From Phialocephala subalpina (lineage: Eukaryota; Ascomycota; Leotiomycetes; Helotiales; Mollisiaceae), in assembly GCA_900073065.1 (NCBI GenBank), contig FJOG01000007.1, positions 115,087 to 179,086 on the forward strand: a DNA stretch of 64,000 bases, given 5' to 3'. The notes beneath the pieces are model-generated. The model saw only the letters and a list, made by a program, of their open reading frames with translations, was not told the origin of the DNA and searched no databases. The translations under genes and the position numbers were made by a program. Below are positions 1 to 11,833 of the stretch, in pieces; position 1 is the first letter of the stretch, and each line of letters begins with the position of its first letter.

Positions 1-275
1 TGAAGCATCTCGAATTTTTTCGCGTTACGAGCGAAATCCACGAATCGACTGCGCGGCATTTGGCAGCTTTGCCCGTCGATGGCATCTGGTTCGAAACGAA
101 ATCGTGTTTTGTCCCTGACCTACAGTCGCTTAAAGTCTGCCAATGTAAGGGCTCGGTGTTGAGTTTGTGGAGCGCCAGAATGCATCAAGTAAGACTTCAT
201 TCTATCCTCATACTCGCTTTCTGCTCACCGAGATAGGTAAAGGGTGGCTTGGAAGGATATGTGCATGTTTCTTGA
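1..275 (+). CDS. 3' end of a gene truncated by the window edge
   Basis: The frame starting at base 3 is open for 62 codons. It then meets a good donor (GTAAGA at 189) and an acceptor after 236, with a short last exon at 237-275 ending in TGA. The visible part contains a leucine-rich stretch (PDLQSLKVCQCKG) that could be a piece of an LRR/F-box type protein, but this is too short to assign. The upstream part lies outside the window. If the intron call is wrong, the frame ends at the TAG near 234. Confidence 0.35.
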
Positions 276-1763
276 CCGATCTTACAGGGGAGGAAAATGG
301 AAGCGTCAAACCATTCACAAGTTTCGGGTTCCCGAGAAATGTCATGCGACCAAATCTTGGATTGGCGCTAGCGACATCTTATATGTAGCGGTAGAGCGCA
401 CCTTCTCCTAGCTGATAGAAAATCCATCCCAAAGTTATGTCGAATTCTATTAGAAGCTCTTGGCCTTACCAAGAGGTCGCGAGAATCGAGGCACTACCCA
501 TAGCCGAGCTCATTCTTGAAGTACACAATGTTATGAACGGACATACTTATTCTTGGAGAACTATTCAGAGGACGCTTCGCGAGCTCGATATAGATCGTAA
601 GTCGCCCACGTATGACTCATTCGAAGCCTGCTAACACTAAGCGGATGCTTTGTATCTCGAATGGGATGGCCTTTGCAAGATAAAGCGCACTTGGGAAAGC
701 TTTCCTTCTCTTACTCGCGATAGACAACACCAAGACGTTGTGGCAAGCCTATCTCGCGATTCAAGCAGTAAGGCATGGGACCCAAAGTTCCTTCGAGTAC
801 TGCTTGTAAATTTGAAATTGATCTTGGTTCGGGCAGGCCTCGAAGAAGGCGAGGGTATTTTTCTCTCATCCATTAATAGTTTCTATGATTAATTACTTTA
901 GCGATCCACCTCGTTAGCCAGAACCTTGACGACTCTTCGAAATTTGGCGTCCAGGACCTTTGGGTAGACTGTGAAAAGTGGAGTTTGAACTTTGTGGATG
1001 ATAAGAATTGGAGAGAGGAGAATCTTGTAGACGAGGAAGCACCTCTCATTCCATCTGAAGTTCGTTCTCGAGGATCACGATGGTCATGGAGGAGTTGGGT
1101 TCCATTTATCTGAGTTCTAAACATACTAAGAATGGAGAGAGAAATACAAGGCAAGGTAGATAGATGATACAAATGCATGGAGTGTGCAACACCAATATTT
1201 CCTGCCCCACGATGAGTCTGTGTATTCGCACTTCTAAAAATTTGTGCTTTGCAAATATGAAGCATCAGATCAAGGTCACCATCAAGGGAGACCTCGGGAG
1301 TCGGGACTGCAGAGGAAAGCTCGATACCGTGACGGACCCATGGCCGCAACAGTAGCCGTGATCATGGGGTGGGATCGCGTCCCGTGCTTTGGCTTTAAAT
1401 TAGCCGCGAAGTGGGCTATTTTCGAATACGGAAAAAAGGAACACTCTCATCCAATCACGTCTCGTAAAAATAATATTTACTTCTCAAATTGTGATCAATG
1501 ATTGGTTTCAAAAGATACCCTGAAGACGACCCGGAAATCAGTGAATTTGGGAAAGAGGAAACGGCGTGGTACGAGTTCAAATTCAACGATAAATAGAATG
1601 TCCAAAATCCAGAATCAGCGAGGTTGCAGAACATAAGTATGCATTAAGTCCAATAATCAATTGAACCGATAACAAATCAATCAAAACTCTTTACAATGTA
1701 AGTCAAAAATTGCATAACATTCAAACGATTGTTCTCACGCATTTTAGATCCGCAATCCGCAAG
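276..1763. other. gene-poor stretch with only short unsupported frames
   Basis: No frame in this stretch gives a recognisable product. The best candidate is a 65-codon plus-strand frame at 437-634 (starts MSNSIRSSWPYQEVAR). Its C-terminal half has a helix-turn-helix-like rhythm (YSWRTIQRTLRELDID), but there is no family match I can name. The overlapping frames at 637-1349 on both strands look like mutual shadows. I see no tRNA or tandem repeat here. Confidence 0.4.
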
Positions 1764-2096
1764 ATGAGCATTCCTGATGTTTCAAACGGAGAGCCTTGCG
1801 TCCCAGATGAAAGGCAACTTGGTAGAGAGATTGATCGACATACATACCACGAGATCGCAGATGCCGCATCTGTCAAAGCGACCGAGCTGCCATACGACAC
1901 GGGCATGGACAGGACGCAATCTTTAAGATTACTTCAGGGCGGCTTATTGTTATCATACCTAAGGGCAAGAAGAAAGAAGTTGAGGTTCGCTCGGGCGGTT
2001 CGAGGAGAGAAAGACTTGGAAAGGAAGCTGGCGGTTCGAGGAGAGAACGACCCGAATGATATTTTCATGGAGTTATTTAAAGATTGCCTCGCTTAG
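1764..2096 (+). CDS. small hypothetical protein (110 aa)
   Basis: An ATG in reasonable context opens a 110-residue frame after an intron-like TTTTAG just upstream. The protein is charged and helical, with an internal near-duplication (AVRGEKDLERKL followed by AVRGENDPND). No domain is recognised. A GTAAGT follows ATG at about 1698, so a short untranslated or coding first exon may exist upstream. It stands alone between gene-poor stretches. Support is only the open frame and this possible splice context. Confidence 0.3.
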   Translation: MSIPDVSNGEPCVPDERQLGREIDRHTYHEIADAASVKATELPYDTGMDRTQSLRLLQGGLLLSYLRARRKKLRFARAVRGEKDLERKLAVRGENDPNDIFMELFKDCLA

Positions 2097-2302
2097 CCTC
2101 ACCGCCCGGCAGAATTACCATTACACTCTCTTGATATTGTGGTCGTGATGTTATTCTAAGCTTTCCTTATTTCTCTTTTGCTACCGAGCAACTAAAACAA
2201 AACCGTATTTCAAAAGGGACTTTGAGAGTGTTTGCGCTTTGCACTCTCACGCCTAAAGAAGGGCCTTGGACCCTGCCAAAGTGGAGGCATGCCTGCAAGA
2301 GA

Positions 2303-2400
2303 GCTGGCACCTCACTGCCAAGTCAAGACGACAATCGGAAGCTGGCACCTCACTGCCAAGTCAAGACAACAATCGGAAGCTGGCACCTCATCTGCCAAAT
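2303..2400 (+). repeat. 38-bp tandem repeat, 2.5 copies
   Basis: Two near-identical 38-bp units (2303-2340 and 2341-2378, starting GCTGGCACCTCACTGCCA) are followed by a partial third unit. Units 1 and 2 differ at one visible base. Relatives of the core GAGCT(T/G)GCACCTCACTGC recur at about 2505, 2833, 3078 and 3245, so this is the best-preserved part of a dispersed array. Confidence 0.8.
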
Positions 2401-4230
2401 CGACAAGAAGCCGAACTAGAACCAGAACGGGAGCCTGAGACGCGCGCTCTTCGAAGACAAGAAGAACCTGAACTAGAAGCCAGTTGATAGTTTACCGTCA
2501 CTGGAGCTTCCATCTCACTACAGAAACGACTCAACTCCCAATCATCTTGCGGATACACATAGAGAGTGGAATAGGAGGATGGTTGTGATGGGAAATTGGT
2601 GGAAGCCTGACCGTTTGCACCGTATATGGATTTTGAATGGGCTATCGACAGTCTCGATAGTAGCCACAATGTCGTCATTATTGGAGAGTGAAACGGAGAA
2701 CGACAGAGAGCCTAGGAGAGCCTGGCAAGAGATCTCGCATCTGCCTGCCAAACCCGACAAGTCCGATGCCGAAATCCAGTCAAAACATTCGAGCATGTTG
2801 AAGAGAGCCGATGCCTGGCTATCACCAACCTGGAGCTTGCACCTCACTGCAGAACATTACTCAACCTTCCTGAATCTTTTGAACGATTGCGGCGCAAGAG
2901 GCGTTTACATATCAACATGGAGACCTTTGGGATTGTAGGGCAACGGAAAATTGGTGGAAGCATGACTATTGGAACCGGCATGGGACATTGCGATTCCCTG
3001 GCAAGAGCGCTGGCATCCAACTGCTAGAACAAGACCGCTTCGATCTCAGAATATGGACATATCGAAGTCAATCCGGAGCTTGCACCTTACTGCAGAAATC
3101 GAGATAATCTTTGAAGCACATGGGTCTATACAGTCAATCACAGAGCCCATCTCACAGCAGACGCGAGCTGTGCCGAGAAAAGGGGCATGCGGCTAGGACG
3201 TTTCGTGCAAAGAGGGCTGGAGACAATGATAAGTGATGTCTCATCATCATTGGAGTAGTACCTTACTACAGCAAATCAAGGATCCGCCTCAACCTCAAGA
3301 CATTCGAGCATGTCGATCGATCGAGCCTCATATCATACAATTGCAGATTGTCGGGCTCCAGCATCCTGTATGTGTAGAATCTGAAGTCTCTCAATTTCGA
3401 TGTACCAAGTTGTGGTGGGGTGATAAGGGGGTTTCCGCACAGAGTGCTAAGGTGGAAAGGGCCGTCAGGCATGCGGGGACTGCGACTCACAGGCTGCCCC
3501 TACCAGAACTTGGTACTTCATATCAAAGCTGAGTTCTGGTCTTGACCTAGTCAATAAAGGTCTCGGTCGGTGGCAGTGAGCTCGACATGCTCAAGGTCTT
3601 CTCTTGTGAGATCGACTTGGTCGGTAACAGTGAGGCGTCAGTTCCGCATTTATCAGTCAGCTGCCAGCTCTTGAGATTATTGTCTCCACTCCTTACTTGT
3701 ATTGTAGAATATAACTCCATGTGGGGCAAAGCTAAGGTCCCCCTCGTGATCAGCACGGTGTCTTTTTAAAGATCAGTTTGTCGACGAAGATATATGAGGT
3801 CGCTCTTGAAAGGTGGTTTGGCTTTGGCAGTCAGTTGCCAGCTTCATCCATGTCTCCAGTCATATTCTTAAGAACACCATGGCCGGGAACCTGCTGTGAG
3901 ATGGGTTCTATCTTTGTATCGCATGATTTCACTGGCTTCTTGTGAAGTACTGGAACGGGTACTGCTTTTAAGCATGCGGACTATTGCGATTTTGGACGGC
4001 ATTGTAGAGAGGGCTACACAGACAAGAAAGCTGATATCTCACTGTCGCCGACCTATCGATCTCAACGACGAGAATGAGAAATGACTAGAACACCTCACTG
4101 TCCGACCCAAAATTATAATATATATATATATATATTTTTTTTTTGGCTTTTGCGCAAAAGAAACATTGTATACCTGGCAGGTGTTGAACCAGACCATGCG
4201 AGAGATTACCTCTGAAGAGGGCCATTCCGC
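2401..4230. repeat. degenerate dispersed-repeat region without a gene
   Basis: No convincing gene was found in this 1.8 kb. Diverged copies of the GCACCTCACTGC core occur in forward orientation up to about 3260. Related motifs in the opposite orientation (GGCAGTGAGCTC near 3570, CAGTCAGTTGCCAGC near 3825) occur from about 3560 to 3900. A TA dinucleotide run followed by a T run is at 4117-4142. The region reads as decayed repetitive DNA downstream of the metallopeptidase gene. Confidence 0.5.
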
Positions 4231-4237
4231 GGATTTT

Positions 4238-7200
4238 TCAAACCACGTCCAAATCCTCAAACCCCTTGATGTCCTTGATCGGTTGGGGGGATGCCTTAAC
4301 TTCCATCATGGATTTGAACTCTTTGATATTCTTAATTAGAACTGCTTCCACCTGCTGACCATCTTCCTTCAGATCAACAGTTCTCACCTTCTCCTCCACC
4401 TCTTTCGCCTGAGTCTGGGCAGCATTTTGAGCGATGAGTTGTATGACTAGTTTCGATCGTAGAGGGGAGGTCGGAAGGAAATATTCCTTATAGAATTCTA
4501 CAACGTTCTCTTTGGTAAGCTTCTCAAGGTGGGTAGCGTCGTGCTGCTCTTCATGAGTGTTAGTTTGAAGTAGTAAATCAGGGAAGCGCCTTACCGAGCA
4601 CAAAGTCAAGGTGTCCGTGTTTGATAGGTGCCCAAAAACGATCCATCTCCTCCTTCAACTCTTCTGACCTCGTTTTCTCCAGTATTTTCTGAACTAGATT
4701 TCTCTTGTGGTTTTCGAAATCATGATCCTTCAGCTCCACCAGCTTGGCTGCGAATTCAGTAAGGAAGCACTCAATTCGCTCCTCTAAGTACAGTGGTGGC
4801 TTTGTGCTTTGAATAGTGAATTCGAAGCCGATACTTGTCCCATTCTCGCGGGTTCCGCTCCATACACTATATCCTAGCTTCTCCCGGGCTCTCAATTGAT
4901 CAAAAGCCGCTGCGTGTGTCATTTGGTCGAGGAGGAAGGCTTTCGCTCGTGTCAAGCCATCGAAGCGGGCACCAAGAAACAATATGTATTTTATACCGTG
5001 ATCAACGGCTTCCAGATCGTCCAATGCCTCGATGAACACAAAGTTAGAAGTGGGAGGAAAGTCCAGCGATCTAGTGACGATAGAGTAATCTGTTTCGGGT
5101 AATGGAGTTGGATTGAGTATGCTTTCAACCATCAGACTTAACTCAAGAGCCTGCTCTTTCCGTAATTCCCCGCCGACCAAGATGTCTACCTGCATCTGCC
5201 AGAGGGTGGGGTAGAATTGTACAATGTCTGCAACAGTGATATTCCTCAATTCTGCAATCATTTGCTTGTGGGTATACCAATTTTCGCGCCAAATGTTCTT
5301 CATGAGCCAGAAGAGTTGATGATATGGAACGGCCAAGGCGCAGTTCTCAAACACTCTTATCCATCCTCCCTTGACGACTTCGAAATTCAACCCAACCTGT
5401 AAATCTTTCATCGTTGTCAACAAGTTCTGCAGGAGGTCTTGGAAAATAACTCCTTCGCCATGCAACTGAATGACGATCCCGGTTGAGTGGCACCTTATTG
5501 AGTGACCCACCCCAAGACAGCTGGCATCATGGAAGTACTGCTCTATAGCATCTTCAACCAATCCCGCATAGAGCATTCCTTTGACGAAGTTTGCTGGTGT
5601 GGCATGTACAAGTGGGGTTTTGCAGTGGATGACGAGGTAAGCCTGACCCCTCTTGTACTCTGACACGTGAAAGCCACTCTTATACCAAACTCGAGATACC
5701 TTATCATTCCGAATCAATCTAGGCTCAACCGCTGACTTTTCATAGTCTCCTGGAAATGCTCCAAGGACCTTTGAAATCCACAAATTTTGTCTCGGGAGGT
5801 GCAGCTCTGGCAATGGCGTTTCGACAGCAATTTTCAGCTCGTCCAAAAATTGCACTGGTATCTTCTCGTGCCTGAACTCGGTATTGTACCATTTCTCCTT
5901 CTGGTTCCAATTGCCGGGGAACTTGGGGGAGGCGATTGTCATCTTGAAGTTGTCGGGTCGAAAGCATGCTAAAGCTGCTAAGATGCTGTCTTCCTCAAAC
6001 TTCCTCTGTCTTATAGGATGTTTGTTAGCGCTGAGCGCACAGATTGATTAGGATGGGTAAATTACCTGGGCCCGGCTAGAATCCATTTCACAGGTAGCCG
6101 TCTCTGCATATTTCCGCTAAGCATCTGCGTAAGCTCAATCGACTTCTTGCTCCGCAAGTTGAACTTTATTTCCGCAATCTGTCTTAGCTCATCAAAGATG
6201 CGTGCCAGTTCTTGGAGTGGGCTCTTTCTGAGAAGACAGATGTAGTGGAAAAAAACCTTTACCGCCGCTTGATAGGATCCGATATCAGATTCTGTGAAGT
6301 GGATTCGACATAAGAAAATCCCGGGTGAGCCAGGGCACATCTGCCTCAAGTCTGTAGAGATCCCAGTCACACCTTTAGGCTTCAGATAGCGGAAAAGGCT
6401 TCCAGCTCCCTCATGGCAGAAGAGATGGTTAAGGTACCCACTGGGCTGGCATTCGAAGGAAGAAGCCTCGTCGGGAAAGGGAACTTCTAACTCCACCCAG
6501 TTGTTGTTTTTGATAAGCTTGACGAAAGTCTGAGTCGAGAGATCCTCTTGTCGAAGCGGCACATCCGTATCCCACCGATTGTCGGGAAGGCTTTTGTTTT
6601 GTATACCAGCGAAAAGGTTGGCCCACTCTTCTAACTTGCTTAGTGGTTCTTTTCCAATAATAGCTAACTTCATTCGATTTCCTGAGTACTGGCTTTCATA
6701 AAACGCCTTGATCCTCTCTCGCATATCGATACCTCTAGCTTTAGGCACCCTTATCAAGGTATCGTGATTTCCCGTGGAAAATTTGTACCAAGGGTACTTA
6801 GGGTTCGACGTCGATTTCTGAACTTGCATAATCCGCCAGTAATCATTACGAAGATTTTTATTGTGTTCGGAGACGATTAGTTCCGTCTCTCGATCTACAA
6901 GCGAAGGAGAGAACACAGGGTCAATGAAACCCTGTGCGAATCGATCAAGCGTTCCAAACAAATCTCCGCTACTGATGATACCGAAGTGATAATTCGTAGA
7001 AGTGGAATCTGTCCACGCATTTCGCGTACCAGAGTTCGCAGAGACGTGTCGGTTTAATTCGTATTCCTCCTTGAATTTCCCAGAAGAGGCTTTTGCTACC
7101 GTGTGCCTATAAAACGTTAATATCTCTCAGCATGCAAAGTTATACTACTTACTCTGCTAAATGAGCCGTACCCAGTACCTCCCCGTCCCCAAAGTACCCA

Positions 7201-7376
7201 ACACCGACGTCCATCGCTGCGCTAGCTTGGTCGGTTGAAGCATCATGTACTATGAGGACTTCAACCTGGTTCGGCAGTACGATGTGTTTGTACGAGCGAC
7301 TGTCATCGCGCGGAGTCTCTAGCTGAGTAGTCGACAAAGAAGTTGGTGGCCTGGGGGGTTGGTCTTGATTTGACAT
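4238..7376 (-). CDS. insulin-degrading-enzyme/Ste23-type zinc metallopeptidase (M16)
   Basis: Four exons (7376-7153, 7106-6066, 6009-4595, 4548-4238) with introns of 46, 56 and 46 nt join into a 996-residue protein, the usual length for insulysins. The zinc motif HxxEH is split by intron 1 and is restored exactly by splicing (HLAEH). The third zinc ligand is the Glu in the RETELIVSEH block. The C-terminal half keeps the insulysin signature REKLGYSVWSG and the LRPDNF-like block. In this family the enzyme is a peptidase with a closed chamber that degrades small peptides; yeast Ste23 also trims a-factor precursor. No signal peptide is seen, so it is probably cytosolic. All three junctions keep frame. 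The gene looks intact and ancestral, unlike many of its neighbours. Confidence 0.93.
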
Positions 7377-8149
7377 GGCGAGTGCTGATAGCCTAGTGCT
7401 GATCTAGAGACGTTCAACGTAACGATAAGTTGAGAGTGAAGAGAGTTGAAGCTCTGGTAACTGTTCGAGGACAGATCAGTTTCGACCAAGGTAGAGTCTC
7501 AGTTCCGTCAGCTAGGGGAGTGCATTGACTACTTTGTCTGAATTTTCACTTGCTGATCTTCACAGTGAGAAACAGAACGCGGGACGGAACCTGTCTTGAA
7601 GATGGTACGAGCCTCTTCACCCGCTTTCCTAGCCTCAAATCGGAACACACCCCGGACAAACCTATTCCTTCTCGAGCTCACATTCCCTACACCCTGGAGG
7701 CCATCATGCGGTGAGCACCACCAGCCCGAGCAATTGCCCAGCACGCCCGGGACAGAGAAATGACTAATGCATAATGCATATCGTTGAAGCTTCTGCCGGG
7801 AGGCTAAGCCCGAATGGATCTCAAGCACGCAGAGCCGAGCCTTGCATATGCACAGTGGTCATCGTTCCGTTTGCGTGGAGGTGCAGGTAGGTCGCCTTTG
7901 CCAGGGAGTGAGCATGAGAGGCGTTTAAGAACGGAAGGATGGAAGGTGAGGGAGTGGATGAGAATAGGGATGAAGGGATGAGAGATTTCTCAAATTCACG
8001 TAGCAACTTCATCGTCGTGAGAGGAGAGTGCTTCCTCTCGGGTAGCTATGTCACATACATCACGTACCGCTGTGTAACTTTTGTTGTTGCAAGAAGGAGA
8101 ACTTGTAGGCCTTCATAATAATATATCCATGCCCGAAACCTTGTAAAGG
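7377..8149. other. upstream region of the metallopeptidase gene
   Basis: This is the minus-strand 5' flank of the M16 gene. Two minus-strand open frames (7529-7828 and 7821-8012) have no recognisable domain and do not connect to the peptidase in frame. I regard them as chance frames. No repeat or RNA gene is visible. The sequence turns abruptly A+T-rich after about 8150. Confidence 0.4.
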
Positions 8150-9862
8150 GATCACGATGAAAACTACAGGGAAGATTATTTTTAGATAGAAAAAAAATAA
8201 AAAGTACTTTGGAATCGAAATATCAATTGATTTATTTAAGCGAGTAAACTAATTTTAATTCGATTTAATTTATTTTATTTTTAGAATTTGATTTCGAAAT
8301 TTTAAATTTATTATTAATTAAAATAATAATATTAATTATATAATTTTAATATATAAAGAATTATTTATTTCTAATAAATAATTAAATAATCTTTNNNNNN
8401 NNNNNNNNNNNNNNNNNNNNNNNNNNNNNNNNNNNNNNNNNNNNNNNNNNNNNNNNNNNNNNNNNNNNNNNNNNNNNNNNNNNNNNNNNNNNNNNNNNNN
8501 NNNNNNNNNNNNNNNNNNNNNNNNNNNNNNNNNNNNNNNNNNNNNNNNNNNNNNNNNNNNNNNNNNNNNNNNNNNNNNNNNNNNNNNNNNNNNNNNNNNN
8601 NNNNNNNNNNNNNNNNNNNNNNNNNNNNNNNNNNNNNNNNNNNNNNNNNNNNNNNNNNNNNNNNNNNNNNNNNNNNNNNNNNNNNNNNNNNNNNNNNNNN
8701 NNNNNNNNNNNNNNNNNNNNNNNNNNNNNNNNNNNNNNNNNNNNNNNNNNNNNNNNNNNNNNNNNNNNNNNNNNNNNNNNNNNNNNNNNNNNNNNNNNNN
8801 NNNNNNNNNNNNNNNNNNNNNNNNNNNNNNNNNNNNNNNNNNNNNNNNNNNNNNNNNNNNNNNNNNNNNNNNNNNNNNNNNNNNNNNNNNNNNNNNNNNN
8901 NNNNNNNNNNNNNNNNNNNNNNNNNNNNNATTTATTATTTTATAATATTAAAATTTAATTTTAATAATAAATTATAAAAAAAAAATTTATTATTAATATT
9001 AAGAATATTAAATAATTTTTTATAATTTTTAACGAATAAAAAGAAATTATTATAATATTCGCAAAAATTAAAAATTATTAATTTCATTATTAAAAAAGAA
9101 TATAATATTAATATATTCTTATAATATAATTTTTATTCCTTATTTTATTTTTATTTATTTATATAAAATCAAATAATTTTTTATTCTTTTTTAAATTATT
9201 AATCTATAAAATATAAATCTTTTTTAAGCGAAATAAATATATATTTAAAGCGTAATTATTTTAAATTTTGGAATATAATTTTTTTCGTAAATTGAAATAT
9301 TATATATTTGAATTTAATTTAATAATTTTTAATTAGATTTATTTTATATTAAAATCTAATAATTTAAATAAATATATAAATAATTAAATTTAAAGTTAAT
9401 TTCTTTTTCGAATAATTATTTTCTACGAAAATATAAATATTAAAAATCCCGAATTTAAATATTTAATTAATATTATTATATATATATATATATTTAGCAT
9501 TTTATTTATTAATTGAAATTCTTTTTTTTAGATTAAGAATATTATATTTATTATTTATATTTTTATAATTAAAAAGAAAAATAATATTCATTTTTTATAT
9601 TTAGAAAAAGTTTTAATTATAAATAAAAAATTTAACTAAGAATTTTATAGGAAAAATATTAGTAATAGCCTTTTTTAATTATATTCTAATGAAAAGAAAT
9701 ATAAAATTCAAGATAAATTTAAAGGAATAAATTAAATTATAAATATAAATAAATTTTTAGTTTTTTTTCAATTATAATCGAAAATATTACGAAGCAAAAA
9801 ATACGGGATACTGAAAAGAAAGCAGAGGAAGAATTATTAAGGAAAATAAAAGAATCCATATC
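8150..9862. other. extreme A+T-rich island with an assembly gap
   Basis: Apart from the N run at 8395-8929 (535 bases), the sequence is almost entirely A and T, with rare C or G, many AATTA/TTAAT runs and a TA microsatellite at about 9477-9493. All frames are riddled with stops. This is what heavy repeat-induced point mutation of an old transposon leaves in ascomycetes. The original element cannot be recognised. The change back to normal composition occurs near 9850, directly at the 3' end of the next gene. Confidence 0.75.
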
Positions 9863-10724
9863 TCACCCCTCCGTATCTATAACCCTATCCAATAGGCTAT
9901 CTGTGTAATTTATCCTCTGCTCGGGCTCAACAAACATTTCCTTCCAAGCACTTATAGCTATCTCTAGGGGCATAGAATTAAGAAATTTGTACCCCGCTTC
10001 CAAATCACTAATCGCCTTATCGCCTTCTCCATAAGTCTTTACCAAGAGGTATGCAAGAAACTTATAGTCCTCGCTCGTGATTGCTAGTCCCATACACCAA
10101 GCGAGATAATTCTCAGGAAAGACCTTGTGGTAAATTTCGGCAAGTGCCCATATCTTCAAGGGCTAATATAAATCTGAGTTAAAGCTCTCAATAATTAGGC
10201 CTGCAACTTACCTTATCCCAGTGATCAAACCACGAATCTTCGAAACCACGTGCAAACTCTCGAATACTGGGAGTATCGGATTCTGTAAGGAATTGACACA
10301 CAGCGAAGTGAGGATTCCACGGGGGAGAAATCGATAGAATCCACGACTCTATTGATTCCACTTTTCCCCTCATGTATTTGAGGTGTTGTTCAATTTCCGG
10401 CAGCTCTCGTTGCTGTAGGGCCATCACGGTAATAACAGCGTTGCAAATCCTTTCCTTTCCTTCGTCTTTTTGGAGAAAGCCAAAGAGATCACGAGTACTG
10501 ATATAAGGGGGACCCTTCCATTCTTGTTCCCAGATTCTCTCCCGATAAGTGAAATAAAAGAATTCGTCAAAAAAGTAATTATTATTCAAACAGTTCCAAC
10601 GAAACAAGAGGTGTTTGCGATATTGTTCGGGCTGGGCTCGTGCTGTTTGTATCCAATAATTTAACTTTTTTGTCGAAAAGCCCTCATAATCCTCATGGAA
10701 GTATGGGGGGAGAAGCTTATCCAT
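9863..10724 (-). CDS. hypothetical protein beside the A+T island (270 aa)
   Basis: Two exons (10724-10212 and 10162-9863) are joined across a 49-nt GTAAGT..TTAG intron. The joined frame is 271 codons including the stop, and translation passes smoothly from WFDHWDK into PLKIWALAEIYHKVF. The protein is rich in Trp, Tyr and Phe and is acidic. There is no signal peptide or membrane segment, and I recognise no family. The stop codon lies within 25 bases of the A+T-rich island. This edge position is typical of lineage-specific genes in compartmented fungal genomes. Confidence 0.6.
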
Positions 10725-11205
10725 CTTTGCTTAATGGTTACTAGAAAGAGGGAAGAAAATATAAAAAAGAGGGATAGTGAGAACCTTAGCTTTTGCTGCT
10801 TTTTGTCAAGTGCTGCACGAGGTCGTTCCCGAGTATCGAAATCCGGATTCTGATCCAATTGGTTGCTATAGTCGCGTTGAGGCGTCGAATTGAAAGAGAA
10901 TATAAAACGAGGCGAACTATGCAGGCGAAGTCAAGCGCTCGCCAAGTGTGTGGATCCCCAAGGCCAGACTTACCTTCGCCCAAGGCGTAAGAATTACTAC
11001 TTTCCTATTTGTGCTTTTTTGATCCTTTTAGACTGAATATTGCGCAAGATTTGGTGTTATCTTGGGAAGCTAATGTAATGCGCAAATAATTTAGCTGATT
11101 TGTTGTTTCTGCATGAGAGAACAACACAGTGCAATAGCGGCGAGCAATGGGGGAAAAAGGGCGCACGCAACTTGCCTTGTTCTGCAACTTCTTCTACATT
11201 GAGAT
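10725..11205. other. intergenic, no supported gene
   Basis: Only short frames on both strands are present and none has family resemblance. A 13-base match (ACTTTCCTATTTG) near 10997 resembles the flank of the methyltransferase gene near 13064. It may mark the edge of an old local duplication together with the motif fragment at 11206-11245. Confidence 0.3.
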
Positions 11206-11245
11206 GGTCCTGAAATCCTGTTCCAGTGCCAGCATCAAGCACGCG
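11159..11245 (-). pseudogene. fragment of a LaeA-like methyltransferase gene
   Basis: On the minus strand the codons for VLDAGTGTG are present. The run from GCGTGCTTGATG through GGAACAGG is identical, over nearly 30 bases, to the SAM-binding motif coding sequence of the intact gene at 11834-13009. Sequence after it does not continue the fold: the frame soon reads NVEEVAEQ, weakly like the VDDLEQD block that lies about 30 residues further on in the intact protein, which suggests an internal deletion. No start or remaining exons are seen. I infer a truncated, decayed duplicate. Confidence 0.5.
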
Positions 11246-11833
11246 CCCTCGATGAGGCGGGCAATGGCAGCTAATATTATTGAGCCACTTCTTGGTCTAC
11301 ATGCATGCTGTCATAAGATTCCCCATATACTCGGGGCGAAGACATAGTCACACCGCAACTCTGCGAAGCATGCAACAAGAACAAGGTAGATGAACGGAGT
11401 GCTGCTAGTATCCTCCAGCGGCCGAGTAAATTGGTTGGGTTTGTAGAGGAACAATGCAAGCGTTCCTCTCAAGGGTCTGATGTTTCCATTGATTGTTGCA
11501 AGTAACATGATAAGGAGCTGAACGTCACGATGAGTGATCAAAAACACTGGTTCCACAGATTTCACCAACATGTTCAAGCAGATACTGCATGAGGCTAATA
11601 AGGAATTGGGACTTGACATTAATTCCGATCTCCCGCGTCAGCTTCGATATCAGTGCCAAGCTTAACCTTCAGCCGGTCCAAAACTTGTCCAATTGAAAAC
11701 TTTATAGCCCACCGCGTCCTCGTGGTCACCAAAGTGCAGAGATGAATCGTCAGCTCACGAAAGAGGAAACCAATCTGCATCACAAGTCTTATCAAACCCC
11801 TGAACCCCACATGGAGAACGAATGCTCCACCAC
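11246..11833. other. intergenic, short frames only
   Basis: Minus-strand frames at 11311-11619 and 11619-11810 abut each other but lie in different frames, with no clear intron to join them and no domain. They may be remnants of the duplicated segment that carries the methyltransferase motif fragment. No repeats or RNA genes were noticed. Confidence 0.3.

Noticed and set aside
437..634. Helix-turn-helix-like small protein
   Set aside because: The pattern is too short and no family or splice support was found; described only in the region note.
7529..8012. Minus-strand frames upstream of the metallopeptidase as a possible targeting peptide exon
   Set aside because: No in-frame splice join to the peptidase and the gene has its own good start at 7376.
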